Of a stretch of 64,000 bases of DNA, positions 23,438 through 33,412 are shown piece by piece. The stretch is taken from assembly GCA_013420905.1 (NCBI GenBank), contig JAAXNY010000014.1, positions 310,001 through 374,000 on the forward strand, written 5' to 3'. Each line of letters starts with the position of its first letter. Position 1 is the first letter of the stretch. The notes below the pieces were generated by a model. It saw nothing but the letters and a program-made list of their open reading frames with translations. It was not told the DNA's origin and made no database searches. Source of the stretch: Collybia mongolica (lineage: Eukaryota > Basidiomycota > Agaricomycetes > Agaricales > Clitocybaceae). A program made the position numbers and the translations under genes.

Positions 23438-25045
23438 CAGTGGCTCAAAAAACTGCCCCAATGTTTGTACATTTTTGAAAGATCAATATGGTATGAAGTG
23501 CTGACATAAGCAGGGGACCTGGGGTAATTATGTAAGATACTATGACATTGTGGCTTTCCAATGGACCCTGGATCATGTGATTTGGATCAAAACCCATTAA
23601 GCTATAGGCCAAACAAAATGATTACTCATTGGGGCAGTTTTTTGACCCTCTATTAATTTTCTATCTAATACTTTGTATGACCACCTTTTGCCTTTATAAC
23701 TGCTTGTATCCGCCTGGGCATACTTTCTATCAGGTTTTGGCATACCTCTGGTGGAATTTCACCCCACTCTTCAGCCAATCTATCCCACAACTCATGTACT
23801 CCTTTGGGTGGTGTCGGATATTCTTTAAGACGGCACTTGAGATGTTCCCAAAGGTGTTCTATTGGATTCATGTCAGGGGATTGGGCAGGCCAGCCAAGGA
23901 CTTGAATGTTGTTGTCTTCAAACCACTGTGTGGCCAGTCCAGATGTGTGTTTGGGGTCGTTATCTTGCTGAAAGTAGCGCTTGCCATCCACCATTTCCAA
24001 CTTCTCAAAACTTTCCTGAACTCCACTCTCCAAAATTTCACAGTATTGAACCTTGTCCATGTTCCCCTGCACCTCTATGAGCTTTCCCACTCCATTCCAC
24101 CCCATACAACCCCATACCATGAGGTTTCCTCCTCCTCCATGTTTGACAGTAGGTGATGTTGTTCTATCAGATGGTGGTTCTCCCCTTTGTTTCCAGACAT
24201 AAACCTTTCCATCTGACCCAATCCTATTGATTTTGGTCTCATCTGTCCATAGAACCCTTTTCCAGTCCTCCACAGTCCAGCTTTCATGATATTTTGCAAA
24301 CTGGAGACGCCGGATGCGATGGGCTCGTTTGAGAAGAGGAGCTTTCCTCTTTGTAGCAGCATAAAATTGATTTTCCTTGAGTGCATTTCTGACTGTCTGG
24401 GGTGTGACAGGATTGGGGATGATGCCATTGATGAATTGGGTAGCCTGAACTGCATTATCAAGCTTCCCTGACTTGATTTGACGAATAATTGACTGTTTGT
24501 CACGAACAGACAGCTTGGAGGGGCGGCCACCAAGGTTGTTTTCTTTGTTTCCATCCACATCTTTGCTGATCCTACTGATGGTACCCTTCCCTAGACCAGT
24601 TTTCTCCTTGATTTGACGCTGAGAATAGCCCTCATTGAGGAGAGAAACAACAGTATTGTGCTGAGCAGTAGAAATGGCTTTCATGATGGTGGTAAGAGGT
24701 CAAGAAGATGATTGAACCAATTCCAACATGTCAAATTGATACAAATAAAGTCACATGACATTGTTTATTCTTCCCACAGTCCATAATGTTCTTGCATTGG
24801 ATCATAAATGCCAGAATAATGGAAAATAAGATAAGGGTCAAAAAACTGCCCCAATGAGTAGCCATTTTGTTTGGCTTATAGCTTAATGGATATTGATCCA
24901 AATCACATGATCCAGGGTCCATTGGAAAGCCACGATGTCATAGTATCTTACATAATTACCCCAGGTCCCCTGCTTATGTCAGCACTTCATACCATATTGA
25001 TCTTTCAAAAATGTACAAACATTGGGGCAGTTTTTTGAGCCACTG
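23438..25045 (-). mobile_element. Tc1/mariner transposon, family A, copy 1 (intact)
   Basis: 1608 bp flanked by TA (23436-23437 and 25046-25047). Terminal inverted repeats are ~210 bp, 23438-23648 and 24836-25045, starting CAGTGGC. Each repeat begins and ends with TCAAAAAACTGCCCCAATG in inverted orientation, so four transposase-site-like motifs are present. It sits in the first exon of the proline-rich gene. Confidence 0.95.
23665..24684 (-). CDS. Tc1-like DD34E transposase, copy 1
   Basis: 339 aa, the usual length for Tc1 transposases, no introns. The N-terminal half is a paired helix-turn-helix region (STAQHNTVVSLLNEGYSQRQ ... GKGTISRI, then GRPSKLS and a second HTH near VTPQTVRNALKE). The catalytic triad is WTDETK, QQDNDPKH and NPIEHLW, with 34 residues between the last two acids. 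A GGGG run (KHGGGGNLMVWG) is typical of the family. The frame is intact and differs from copy 2 by one residue (LKCRLKEY versus LKRRLKEY), so it may be active. It catalyses cut-and-paste transposition into TA sites. Confidence 0.95.
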   Translation of the reverse strand: MKAISTAQHNTVVSLLNEGYSQRQIKEKTGLGKGTISRISKDVDGNKENNLGGRPSKLSVRDKQSIIRQIKSGKLDNAVQATQFINGIIPNPVTPQTVRNALKENQFYAATKRKAPLLKRAHRIRRLQFAKYHESWTVEDWKRVLWTDETKINRIGSDGKVYVWKQRGEPPSDRTTSPTVKHGGGGNLMVWGCMGWNGVGKLIEVQGNMDKVQYCEILESGVQESFEKLEMVDGKRYFQQDNDPKHTSGLATQWFEDNNIQVLGWPAQSPDMNPIEHLWEHLKCRLKEYPTPPKGVHELWDRLAEEWGEIPPEVCQNLIESMPRRIQAVIKAKGGHTKY

Positions 25046-25786
25046 TATTTATCGGATGGTGGCAACAGCAAGGCCCTATCCCACGGTCTTGATAACGAGG
25101 GTGAGGCTGGCACATGGCCATTTCAACGTTCTTGGAGCCCCATGGATTTTGACAATGTTTCAGAAATGAGTGATTCTGAAAATAACGCTGACGCCAAGAA
25201 TCAGGAGACTTATCTTCCATCCTTCAACAATAAGCGTTTGGTACGTTGCGTATAAGTAGGTTCATGTTTGTTAGTTTGACTAACATGTCATTAGGATTTT
25301 GCTTTCGAGGCTCTCCTAGATGCTCCGCCGGTTTGTACTCTAACTCCTGTGCATTAAGGTCATTTAATGATCCAGTCTTCGTTAGGATGTACCAGCAACC
25401 AAAAATGATTTGGCCCTGCTTCTACTTTACGTCAAAGACTCCAAGCGCCCTATCACCCCAGAACCAACATCTCACAATCTACCAACACCGCCCAGGACTA
25501 CTGCGCGAAAATACAGAGCTGCAGATGTGCTTGACCTTCAGGTAAGTTACTTGTAGTTTATATTTGAAGTCAACAATCATCGATTTCCCAGGCCAATGTT
25601 AGAAAGTTTGTCCTGGAAGCTATGAGCCGCAAGGAGGATGAACCCATTCGAGCCGATCATGTCCCATCACCTGAAGAGGTCATTTGTTTTGAGGAAACAC
25701 AAAAGGCAGAAGACGGCCCATGTATTCCAAATTTGCGTCTAGATGTGGTGACAGGAAAGCTTGCCTCAAATTGTGCAACACATTGA

Positions 25787-26176
25787 CGGGGTGTGTACAG
25801 TCTCAATGATCTTGTGCCCATCGCTGGAAGATCCTGGAGCGCATTGTCACATATTCCTTCACCAGGCAGCATATACGGGATATTCATCTTCCCTTCTCAC
25901 CTAGGCATGAATCCATTTTTCCGAAACCTGAACATTTTGGCCTGATTTTATATGACCAACAATCCCATGTCATGATTTAACCCAAATTCTAATCGTTCAA
26001 GCATCTGCGTAATGTCACGTCACAGGACCTACCACTCATGACCAGTCACGCCAAACCTTTTGCCACTCATTTGCTCATTCACATCCTAACCACTTTGACA
26101 ACCACCAACTTAACTCGTCTATGCATATCGGCTTTCCGCTAATGCGTATCAGCTTGCCCTTTGGATTATTTCTTAT
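25787..26176. repeat. Single foldback repeat unit and intergenic DNA
   Basis: About 25788-25865 is one inverted unit of the foldback arm (GTACAGTCTCAATGATC ... TGGAAGATCCTGGAGCG). The rest up to the WD40 gene shows no feature. Confidence 0.45.
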
Positions 26177-28126
26177 ATGCACGATGCTCTCGTTGATGAT
26201 CAACCTGATCTGGATGATGCATTCTCTCATTTCCGTGCCACTCTGCCACCTTCCTGGTCCCATCCATACAAGCTTCTTCTGCACCAAAGCCATTCTACCA
26301 ATCATCCCCCCATCCAGCGACACCCTCAGATTCATTTGCTGGGTTCCTGGTTTATCCTCTACCGTGCGTTGTAGGGGCGCCGCCACTCGTGACTACACCC
26401 AGTTATCCACAGCAGTCGAAGACGAATTCAAGCGCCAAACCACTCCCAGCACACAATTCTTTATTCAGCTTGTTATGAACGTCCTTCCAAGTCTCATCTA
26501 TAAACAGCGCTATCACCTCGTTAGTGAACATTCTGATTCAATCACTGTGCTTTCATTCAATCCGAGTGGGACGTTGCTCGCAAGTGGCGGAATCGACAGA
26601 AGATTGTGCTTGTGGTCTACAAACTCTGGCAAGGTTGCTCACGCTATTACCGGGAGATTGGGCTTTCTGTGTGTCGCTTGGGTAGACGATCAGACGCTGT
26701 TTGTAGGGATGGAAGATGGCACGCTTCTGTTAGTGCAGATCACTCAGGTGTGTACCTTACCAGCTGTCCAAACGCCCGCTGCTAATTCCAACAAGTCAAA
26801 CCTCATAGCTTCAGGCTTCTCCTTACATGTCCCCCCACTGGAGTGTCTTTCCCAATCCAAAAATAAAAATTCGGAAATATTATTGGCAACTGGGGCACAC
26901 GCCGAAGTGCGTATCTGGAAAACTATATCGGGCGGTAAGCCGATATTGTAAACCAACACTCCCTTGGATTTGAATTGAAATTTCCCAGAGACGCTGTCAC
27001 TGACGCAAACACTTGCTAATCCCCCGCCCCTCATTGGAAATTCGGACCAGCAGGTTCTTGTAACTTCATTGCATTGGGCTCATGAACACTTTGCAAACGC
27101 ATTAATCTCCTCATATTTGTACCACGGAATTGTGTACATTTCATGCAATGTTCACTTCTATCCGTTATTCACCAAAGCTATATAGGGTTTGGGATGCATT
27201 CACAGGAGACAAAATTCGTGCCATACCAATAAAAACGGTGTAAGTTTTTCCCCCTTTCTTTCATACATAGATATTCAGTCTGGTTTTGCTAATCAGAGGC
27301 AACACGTGTTTGAGTCGCAATCAGCGTCTGCTTTCTATCTATAACCTATCAAGTGGTTTCAATGTCTATGATCTGCACTCTCACATGCCCCTTACTACGC
27401 ACATCGACAACGAAAATGGCGCAAAAGGAGGAAGATTGTTTCTGCCAGTGAAATTTATCCATCAGGATACGGCTCTGTTTGGCAGCAGCTCTTCCGGTTG
27501 GATGCCACTATGGTCTGTCCATAACACTTATGCAAGAACACCTTTACAGACCATAGGTCTCTCTGGTATGTCTCTAGTTTATGCAGTGCTCTTACCTGCC
27601 TTAACCCGGTTGGACCACCATGACAGGCAAACCCATTGTCCTTGCCATAGATGTGCGTGTCCATATACAACTTGAATAATGCACTCCCCATATAGACTGG
27701 CCAACAGAGTCACTTGAATCCCCGGACTGAGCACTTTCTCCTGGCTGCTGGGACAGCGGGAGAAGGCTCGGGTACATGTATCCAGGTTTGGGAAGCACAA
27801 GAGACAAATGAAATGCGTAGTGAGTCCCTTCCCACTGTAAGTTAATGCTTTCCTCATATGTGCTTTTAGATGTCAATGTACATGTGAATATCCACCCGAA
27901 GTCCATCAAACAGAGGAAGCTACCTTCCAACACGATAAATAGTGATGCTCAATTGACCATATCGTCACCAGCTTGTAAGGCCTCAAACCATCTTTCTGTC
28001 ACATCTCAAAGAGATCCCTTGCCCCCTGAACAGCATTACCCCAAACTGTTGTGGGCGGGTATTCCCTCAAGTATCATTATATCCTCGTACTTATTTTTAC
28101 TGTCACTGGCATTGCAATGGGACTAG
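26177..28126 (+). CDS. WD40-repeat protein with C-terminal membrane segment
   Basis: Exons 26177-26934, 26989-27133, 27186-27239, 27279-27565, 27627-27652, 27696-27816 and 27870-28126 join in frame with GT-AG introns of 39-61 bp. WD40 blades are visible: SITVLSFNPSGTLLASGG then RRLCLWS; AEVRIWK; ISSYLYHGIVVWDAFTGDK; HFLLAAGTAG then IQVWEA. The C-terminus has a hydrophobic stretch (SSIIISSYLFLLSLAL), a likely single membrane anchor. The start is uncertain: MHDALVDDQPDLDD opens at 26177, but the WD40 frame is shifted by one from about 26374, and no usable intron resolves this, so a small indel is possible. WD40 propellers are binding scaffolds; the partner is unknown. Confidence 0.65.
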
Positions 28127-28937
28127 GTTACCATTGGGCATAGCTATATAACAATATCAGACGTGTGCTCAATGCTATTGTCATTATCATTACAATTTGC
28201 TTTTGAGTTGGAAATGATAATTACATATCTGATCAAGTGACTTTGGGCACCTAAGACTCAGATACAATACATATGTGGGTGGTCTGTAGGAACGAGGCCT
28301 GTTGTTCTAGACTATTATGCTCGAGCCTGTGATTATGATTTAGCAAGGGGTGAGATCCTAAGGTTTACTGCAGAGGACGTACGACATTGCGAAACGACAA
28401 TAAGCGTACACGCACTGCGCGAAAGCACACAGGACAAAGATAACAAGAAACCTTTTGAGATAACTGATATTCTCTTCGAACGTATAGATTGACTGGCAAG
28501 GCATTGATCCAGTAACATTAAACTTCCTGTTTTGAGGATCATGAGGTCAGATAGCACATGGGTTGATTTACACAGTTGCATACTCATAAATGGACAAAAC
28601 AAGAGCCATGACGACCGTGGAAGTGAGAATTGGGTAATCCATAGAGGAAGACAATGGACGGTTGCATTGACTAGTTGTGAAAAGCCCTTTATAGGACTCA
28701 GGTTCGAACTAGTGACAGCAATTTCTCAAAGATAGTCCTGCCTTTGTGTCCCAGCTCTGACAATGGCCGGGTATAGACGTGGTTTCCTTGTTATGTAGTC
28801 ACGTGAGATATGGTTGAGGCAAGCTGTCAAGGAGAAAGGAGAAAGGTCATTCAGTCGTGCTGAAAGTGACCCTCAATTGGGGGTATATAAACCGAGGGTC
28901 GTTCAAGATCTGCGAGAAGAACGTTCAGGTGTACAAT
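28127..28937. other. Intergenic DNA
   Basis: No coding or repeat structure recognised. The right part would be the promoter of the small gene beginning at 29357, now separated from it by a solo LTR. 28881-28888 (GTATATAA) is a plausible TATA box. Confidence 0.3.
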
Positions 28938-29353
28938 TGTAAGGGCAACTCCGGCGGAGTGCGCGCGAACTTAGTAGAGCGGGCCGACGCTGGTGGAGGG
29001 GATCCTAAGAGATGTATTCACTTGTACGACATATGTGCTACTCACCTGGTGGAGGGGATCCTAAGAGAATTCTCTGAGGAGCCTCCATCAGGGGGGGTGT
29101 GCTATATACCTAGTACTACATTAAATACACGTTCCCGGTGCGGTACGACAACACGCGTTGGGTTAGCGAAGGTCACGTGACCGTGCCCTTGATAGTCCGA
29201 ACAAGTGCGAAGTCCGGCGGCGAACTGCGCGCGAAGTAGAGAGTGGGGGTGCGTGTGGGCGTAGGTAATGAACGTGCGATGTAGTGAATGTAATGGAGTG
29301 AGCGCGAAGTAAGCAGATCGGCGAAGTAAGGCGGAAATGGAGTTCCCCTTACA
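28938..29353 (-). repeat. Solo LTR of the chromovirus family
   Basis: 416 bp, from TGTAAGGGCAACTCC to TTCCCCTTACA, flanked by the 5-bp duplication ACAAT (28933-28937 and 29354-29358). Orientation follows the full element at 41051-47274. Short open frames inside (such as [15 protein letters not shown]) are LTR sequence, not genes. Confidence 0.95.
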
Positions 29354-29356
29354 ACA

Positions 29357-30266
29357 ATGCCTTCAAACTCCCAGCAAACCCTTGGACCTCACCGACAAAC
29401 GTGTTCTGTAACCCGTGCTGCACGAGTGTTACAGCTGTTTAGGCCTTATCCTCTAAGTCAATCTGATATATCGTTCGTTTGTTCTTAGACCGTTGACTTC
29501 TGTAAGTCCAACGTCTATTGACTCCCTCAGTAGGGCTAAAGTCAAGTTATCGAGTTATCTGATCAAAGATACACTACCCCCTTCATAAGGCGGATAGGAT
29601 TGAGTTTGCGTCGAGAAGATAGATGAATAAGGTTGATTCAGCTAGGTCAAGCTAAAGAGCTAGCTAAGCTAAAGTATCCCTATATATACATAATAGTCTG
29701 ATAAGCGTTGTTTACGCTATTCGTTATAGATAAAGATGAGTAAGCTATCGAAGAGGATGAGTAAGAAAGCTGAGTAAGTATGAGAAAAGAAATGCATATG
29801 GAGATGTTGAAAGATAAGGTTGATAAGCGTCTGATAATCAATAATAGGTAAGAAAAAGAGGAAAAGAAGTGATAGGTTAAACGGATAAGGGAATTTGTAA
29901 CAACGAGCTGCTGCACAAGCTGTCCCATTCACGTCTCCTCGTAGCAGAGCCCTGAACCATCTTACACCAAGCAGTCATACTGCGCCTTTGACGCCACCAC
30001 CAACTGCCCGACTTCAGGAAAAACGTCGTGCGGCATGTGTTCCAGTGCCTAGTCTTGGACTTCCAGGTTTTTGTGACAATACTAGTGGGTTGCAGGACAG
30101 GACTCCAGCCTCCGAGGTCAACGTGGAAGACCTGAAAGGTATTCTTGCCCAGGTCAGTCCTTTGTTGAGTTGCCATGCTATGTTTTACCAAAAGATGCAA
30201 CAAATAGGTTTTGAGAGCCACAGCAGAGGCAGTGGCATGTCCAATAACACTAGAGGAGGCCAATGA
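29357..30266 (+). pseudogene. Small ORF split by a solo LTR
   Basis: ATG at 29357 lies in the right-hand copy of the ACAAT target duplication of the LTR upstream. The frame runs 29357-29426 (MPSNSQQTLGPHRQ...) and continues 29908-30266 (...TPSSHTAPLTPPPTARLQ ... STOP). Removing the intervening 476-bp solo LTR and its duplication leaves 429 bp in one frame, about 142 aa. It is rich in Ser/Thr/Pro and contains VNVEDLKGILAQ. No domain is recognised, and further 3' exons are possible after ILAQ. One LTR has hit its 5' untranslated region and another its coding part. Confidence 0.45.
29427..29902. repeat. Solo LTR of another retrotransposon family
   Basis: 476 bp with ends TGTTACA ... TGTAACA and a 5-bp duplication ACGAG (29422-29426 and 29903-29907). 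No other copy is in the window. Its internal AT-rich GATAAG/GAGTAAG repeats are not coding. Confidence 0.85.
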
Positions 30267-30889
30267 GATTTATGTGTATGTCTGTTTTTGAATCTCGTTC
30301 AATGCATAGATCCCCTCGGCTCATCACAACCTAAGAGTTAACCCATGTGGACACACGTTTTCCGGACCAGGTCTACATGGGTGGCTACAGAAGGCTGTAC
30401 AAACCGAACTCAAAAAGTTGCGTATATTGTACCGCCACCTTCCCCCTGCATTATTCAATGAGGCACAACCGGTCGCCTTTAATCGAGGAATGCTTCTTGA
30501 TTTGCGCCTACGAACCCAAACATTTCGACCAAGGTACCATTGTCCATATTGTACGCGGCGCATGGAAGGCCCACCTTTGCTGTGCCGTAATTTTTCGGAA
30601 CTTGGTCAAAAGATACGGGAATTGGTGGGATCTCAGGAGAAGGAAGAAAGGGCTATCATGCGGTTCCCCTGTAATTTTAATGATTTTTTTGTATTCTTTA
30701 ACCATAGAGAGTAACCATGTTGTTGCAAGTGTTTTTTATAGCGAGTGGGAGTAAAAGCGCAAAAGGTGATGGTAGTTGTGAGGACGAGATGATGCACAAC
30801 CGAGTACATTCTATTGCAAGATGCTTCTTGGTTGGCGTTTCCGAACCCAATGGTTGGGTGTGGCCCACGTACATCCCAAGATCGTCGAG
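30267..30889. repeat. Diverged inverted copy of 22020-22260
   Basis: About 30360-30520 is a roughly 80 percent inverted match to 22095-22260 (GGTGGCGGTACAATATACGC on one strand), and about 30815-30850 matches the same unit again. It belongs to the outer, older part of the foldback structure. No gene is supported. Confidence 0.5.
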
Positions 30890-33050
30890 CGACATGCGCG
30901 AGATCACCAAGATGGACCAAAAGAAACTGAGGTTGCGTGCTCCAGGATCTTCCAGCAACGAGCGCGAGATCACTGAAACGGTACACATATACAGAGGTCA
31001 ATGTTCTGTGCAAGTCCAGAGCAGAGGTAGAATTTTTGTTAGTGAAAGGCGGCAATTATTTGATAAAAGTACGAGTACGCCCCAGGATCTTCCAGCACCA
31101 GGCACGAGATCACCGAGGCGGATGGGGGAAACATATGGTACATCCCAGGATCGTCCAGTGACATGCGCAAGACCACCGAGATGGACTAAGGGAGAATGTG
31201 ACAATGCGTCCAGGATCTTCCAGTGGTGAGCACGAGATCACTGAGATGGTACACAGAGGTCGATGTTTTGTGTAAGTCCAGAGCAGGGTAGGCGGCAATT
31301 ATTTGGGATGTGCTTGGGGAGGGGTGGGCCAGCGATAGTGATAGATAGTACATAGTGAGGTACTATGCAGGACATTCTGCGGTCCTGCTTGAAATGGTGA
31401 TGGTCGTTGTGAGGACGAGGCTTCATAAGTCTTGTTGGGATTCGGACGATTCGTTTTGGGAATTCAAACGTACCAGTACGTGAGAGTTTCCGATCCAGAG
31501 TTGCCGCCATTAAAGGCGCTACTCAACAGGCCCAAGCACTAGGGGACATGGCGTTCCAAGTCAAGTTTTCCTCAGGCTGTTGTCGGGATTCGGAGGCGTA
31601 GATCTTGGTCAGCATTTGAATTCACGTGACATCCGCGACGTGGTTCCTCAGTGACTCCAGGTCCTTCACATAGTGTCAGGCGCCGGCTCATTTTCAGAAA
31701 CTCCAACCACTGTGATCTCGCGTTCGTTGCTGGGAGATCAGCCACGCTTTTACGCCCTTCTCTAATGACTCTGGCTCTATCTGGCTTGAAACATATTCTA
31801 TAAGCTAGTGATCTTGCGCCTGTTGCTGGCAGATCCTGGCACTTGCTCTCACAGTTCAGTCACAGTGGTATCGCGCTTGTCACTGGAAGATCCTAAAGTG
31901 CATTGTTACATGTTTCCCTTTGATCCCTCTCAGTGATCTCTTGCACGTTGTTAGACGATCCTGGGACGTACTTATACCTTCCCCCTTGTCTGCTTCGGTG
32001 GTCTCGCACCTGTCGCTGGCAGATCCTGACGCTTGTTCACACAGTTCAGCCCGTGGCCCCGCTGGAAGGTCCTTTACAACTACTTGCCAACCTGCTGCAC
32101 AATACTCTACAATCTCCGCATGACCTCCAAATGAAGTCTTGGCTAATATATTTTCTCTCTCTTCTATCCTTGCAACCTACAAAAGACATACAACTTTAGC
32201 TCGCCCAATCATCATAGTACCAGTTCCATGGGCTGTAGCTATATATCTGCGTGTGTCCTTCGTTTTGCGCACAAAACGCCATCAAGGAAGTCACAATCCT
32301 ATTCCCGAATCCATTTTAATGCTATTGTTGATGCCGGTGTTGATCATGATTACCTCTCTGAAATGCACCCGCCTCTCTTCTCCACAAGGTTCTACCCAAA
32401 TTCCCTTGTCTGCTAGACCGCCACATAACGAGGATGAACCTTTACCTGACATTGAGGTATCTATCAACGTACAAACAAACATTCATTTTGTCTGGCTCAT
32501 TCAGTCATCTTGCGCGCATTGCTGGACGATCCTGAGACGTACTTACACCTTTCCTCAGTCCCCCTCTGTGATCTTGTGCCCAGCGCTGGATGTTCCTCAA
32601 ATATTCTCAGAACAATGATCATACCAGGTCGTGGGCGTCAGGTGAATTCAAATGCTGGCCAACATCCATGCCTCTGAATCGCATTGAAAGGTGCCATCTG
32701 TTGTAGCACCTTTCAGGACTACTCACGTACTGGTACGTTCAAATTCCCAAAACAAATTGGCCGAGCCCTGACGGATTCATGAAGTCTCGTCCTCACAACT
32801 TCCATTACCATATCACGCAGGACTGCAGGATCTCCTGCATGGTATCTCATTATGTGCCATTTATTTCCTCTCAAGCAAATCACCATCGCAGGCCCGCCTT
32901 CCCCAAACAAACCCCAAGTTTTTGCTGCCTTTCGCGTTCGAACATCTCCCCCCTTGCTCTGGACTTGCTGTGCACATCAACCCCTGTGTACCGTCTCAGT
33001 GTCTTTGTGCACAACACTGGAAGATCCCGGAGTGCATTGTCACATTTTCC
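30890..33050 (-). mobile_element. Foldback-like element, copy 2 (inverted)
   Basis: 31062-33050 is the reverse complement of 19991-21979, collinear without net indels (paired positions sum to 53041), at very high identity. It shows the same inner inverted arms and ~60-bp AGGATCTTCCAG units. The outer end at 33050 abuts a SINE fragment, whereas copy 1 continues into more repeat units, so the breakpoints differ. Confidence 0.65.
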
Positions 33051-33160
33051 CATGGACTCGGCGCAGACGCGGACTATCATCTGACTGAGCGTCCTGCCAA
33101 ATGAGTCCGTGCGGAGTCTGTGTGTCCGCACGGGTTATGTGGCTTAGTGTAAAGACCTCC
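33051..33160 (+). mobile_element. SINE fragment, copy 3
   Basis: Matches the 3' part of the SINE at 62690-63063, including CCTGCCAAATGAGTCCGTG and the terminal GGCTTAGTGTAAAGACCTCC. The tRNA-like head is missing. Confidence 0.7.
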
Positions 33161-33412
33161 TTTTTGAGTGCATTCCTGACTGTTTGGGGTGTGACAGGGT
33201 TGGGAAGAGTTTGGTTGATGAAATGGGTGGCCTCTACAGCATTATCAAGCCTTCCAGTGGTGATTTGTCGAATAATTGACCATTTGTCACCAGGAGAGAG
33301 CTTAGAAGGACGTCTCCCCCTGTGGTCTTCCTTGTCCATATCCAGTTCCTTCTTGATTCTCCCAATGGTAGACTTTCCCAGAGTGGTTTTGGACTGGATC
33401 TGACGCAAGGTA

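Larger units (their letters stand above)
22689..25786 (+). pseudogene. Proline-rich/acidic gene split by a Tc1 transposon
   Basis: First exon in two pieces (22689-23437 and 25048-25240) that stay in frame across the Tc1 insertion and its TA duplication. It is followed by exons 25295-25330, 25386-25541 and 25592-25786 (stop TGA), about 442 aa in all. It has repeats of APPPMM, long Asp/Glu runs with Lys, and two similar motifs PWSPMDIDN and SWSPMDFDN either side of the insertion. The last exons are more conserved in style: ARKYRAADVLDLQ and ANVRKFVLEAMSRKEDEPIR. The same frame runs upstream to ATG 22599 (MDSDDDIILIP) but contains a TGA at about 22635, so the start is either MPFV at 22689 or the N-terminus is also broken. 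Function unknown. Confidence 0.6.

Noticed and set aside
23842..24156. Plus-strand frames across both Tc1 copies
   Set aside because: Shadow frames opposite the transposase gene.
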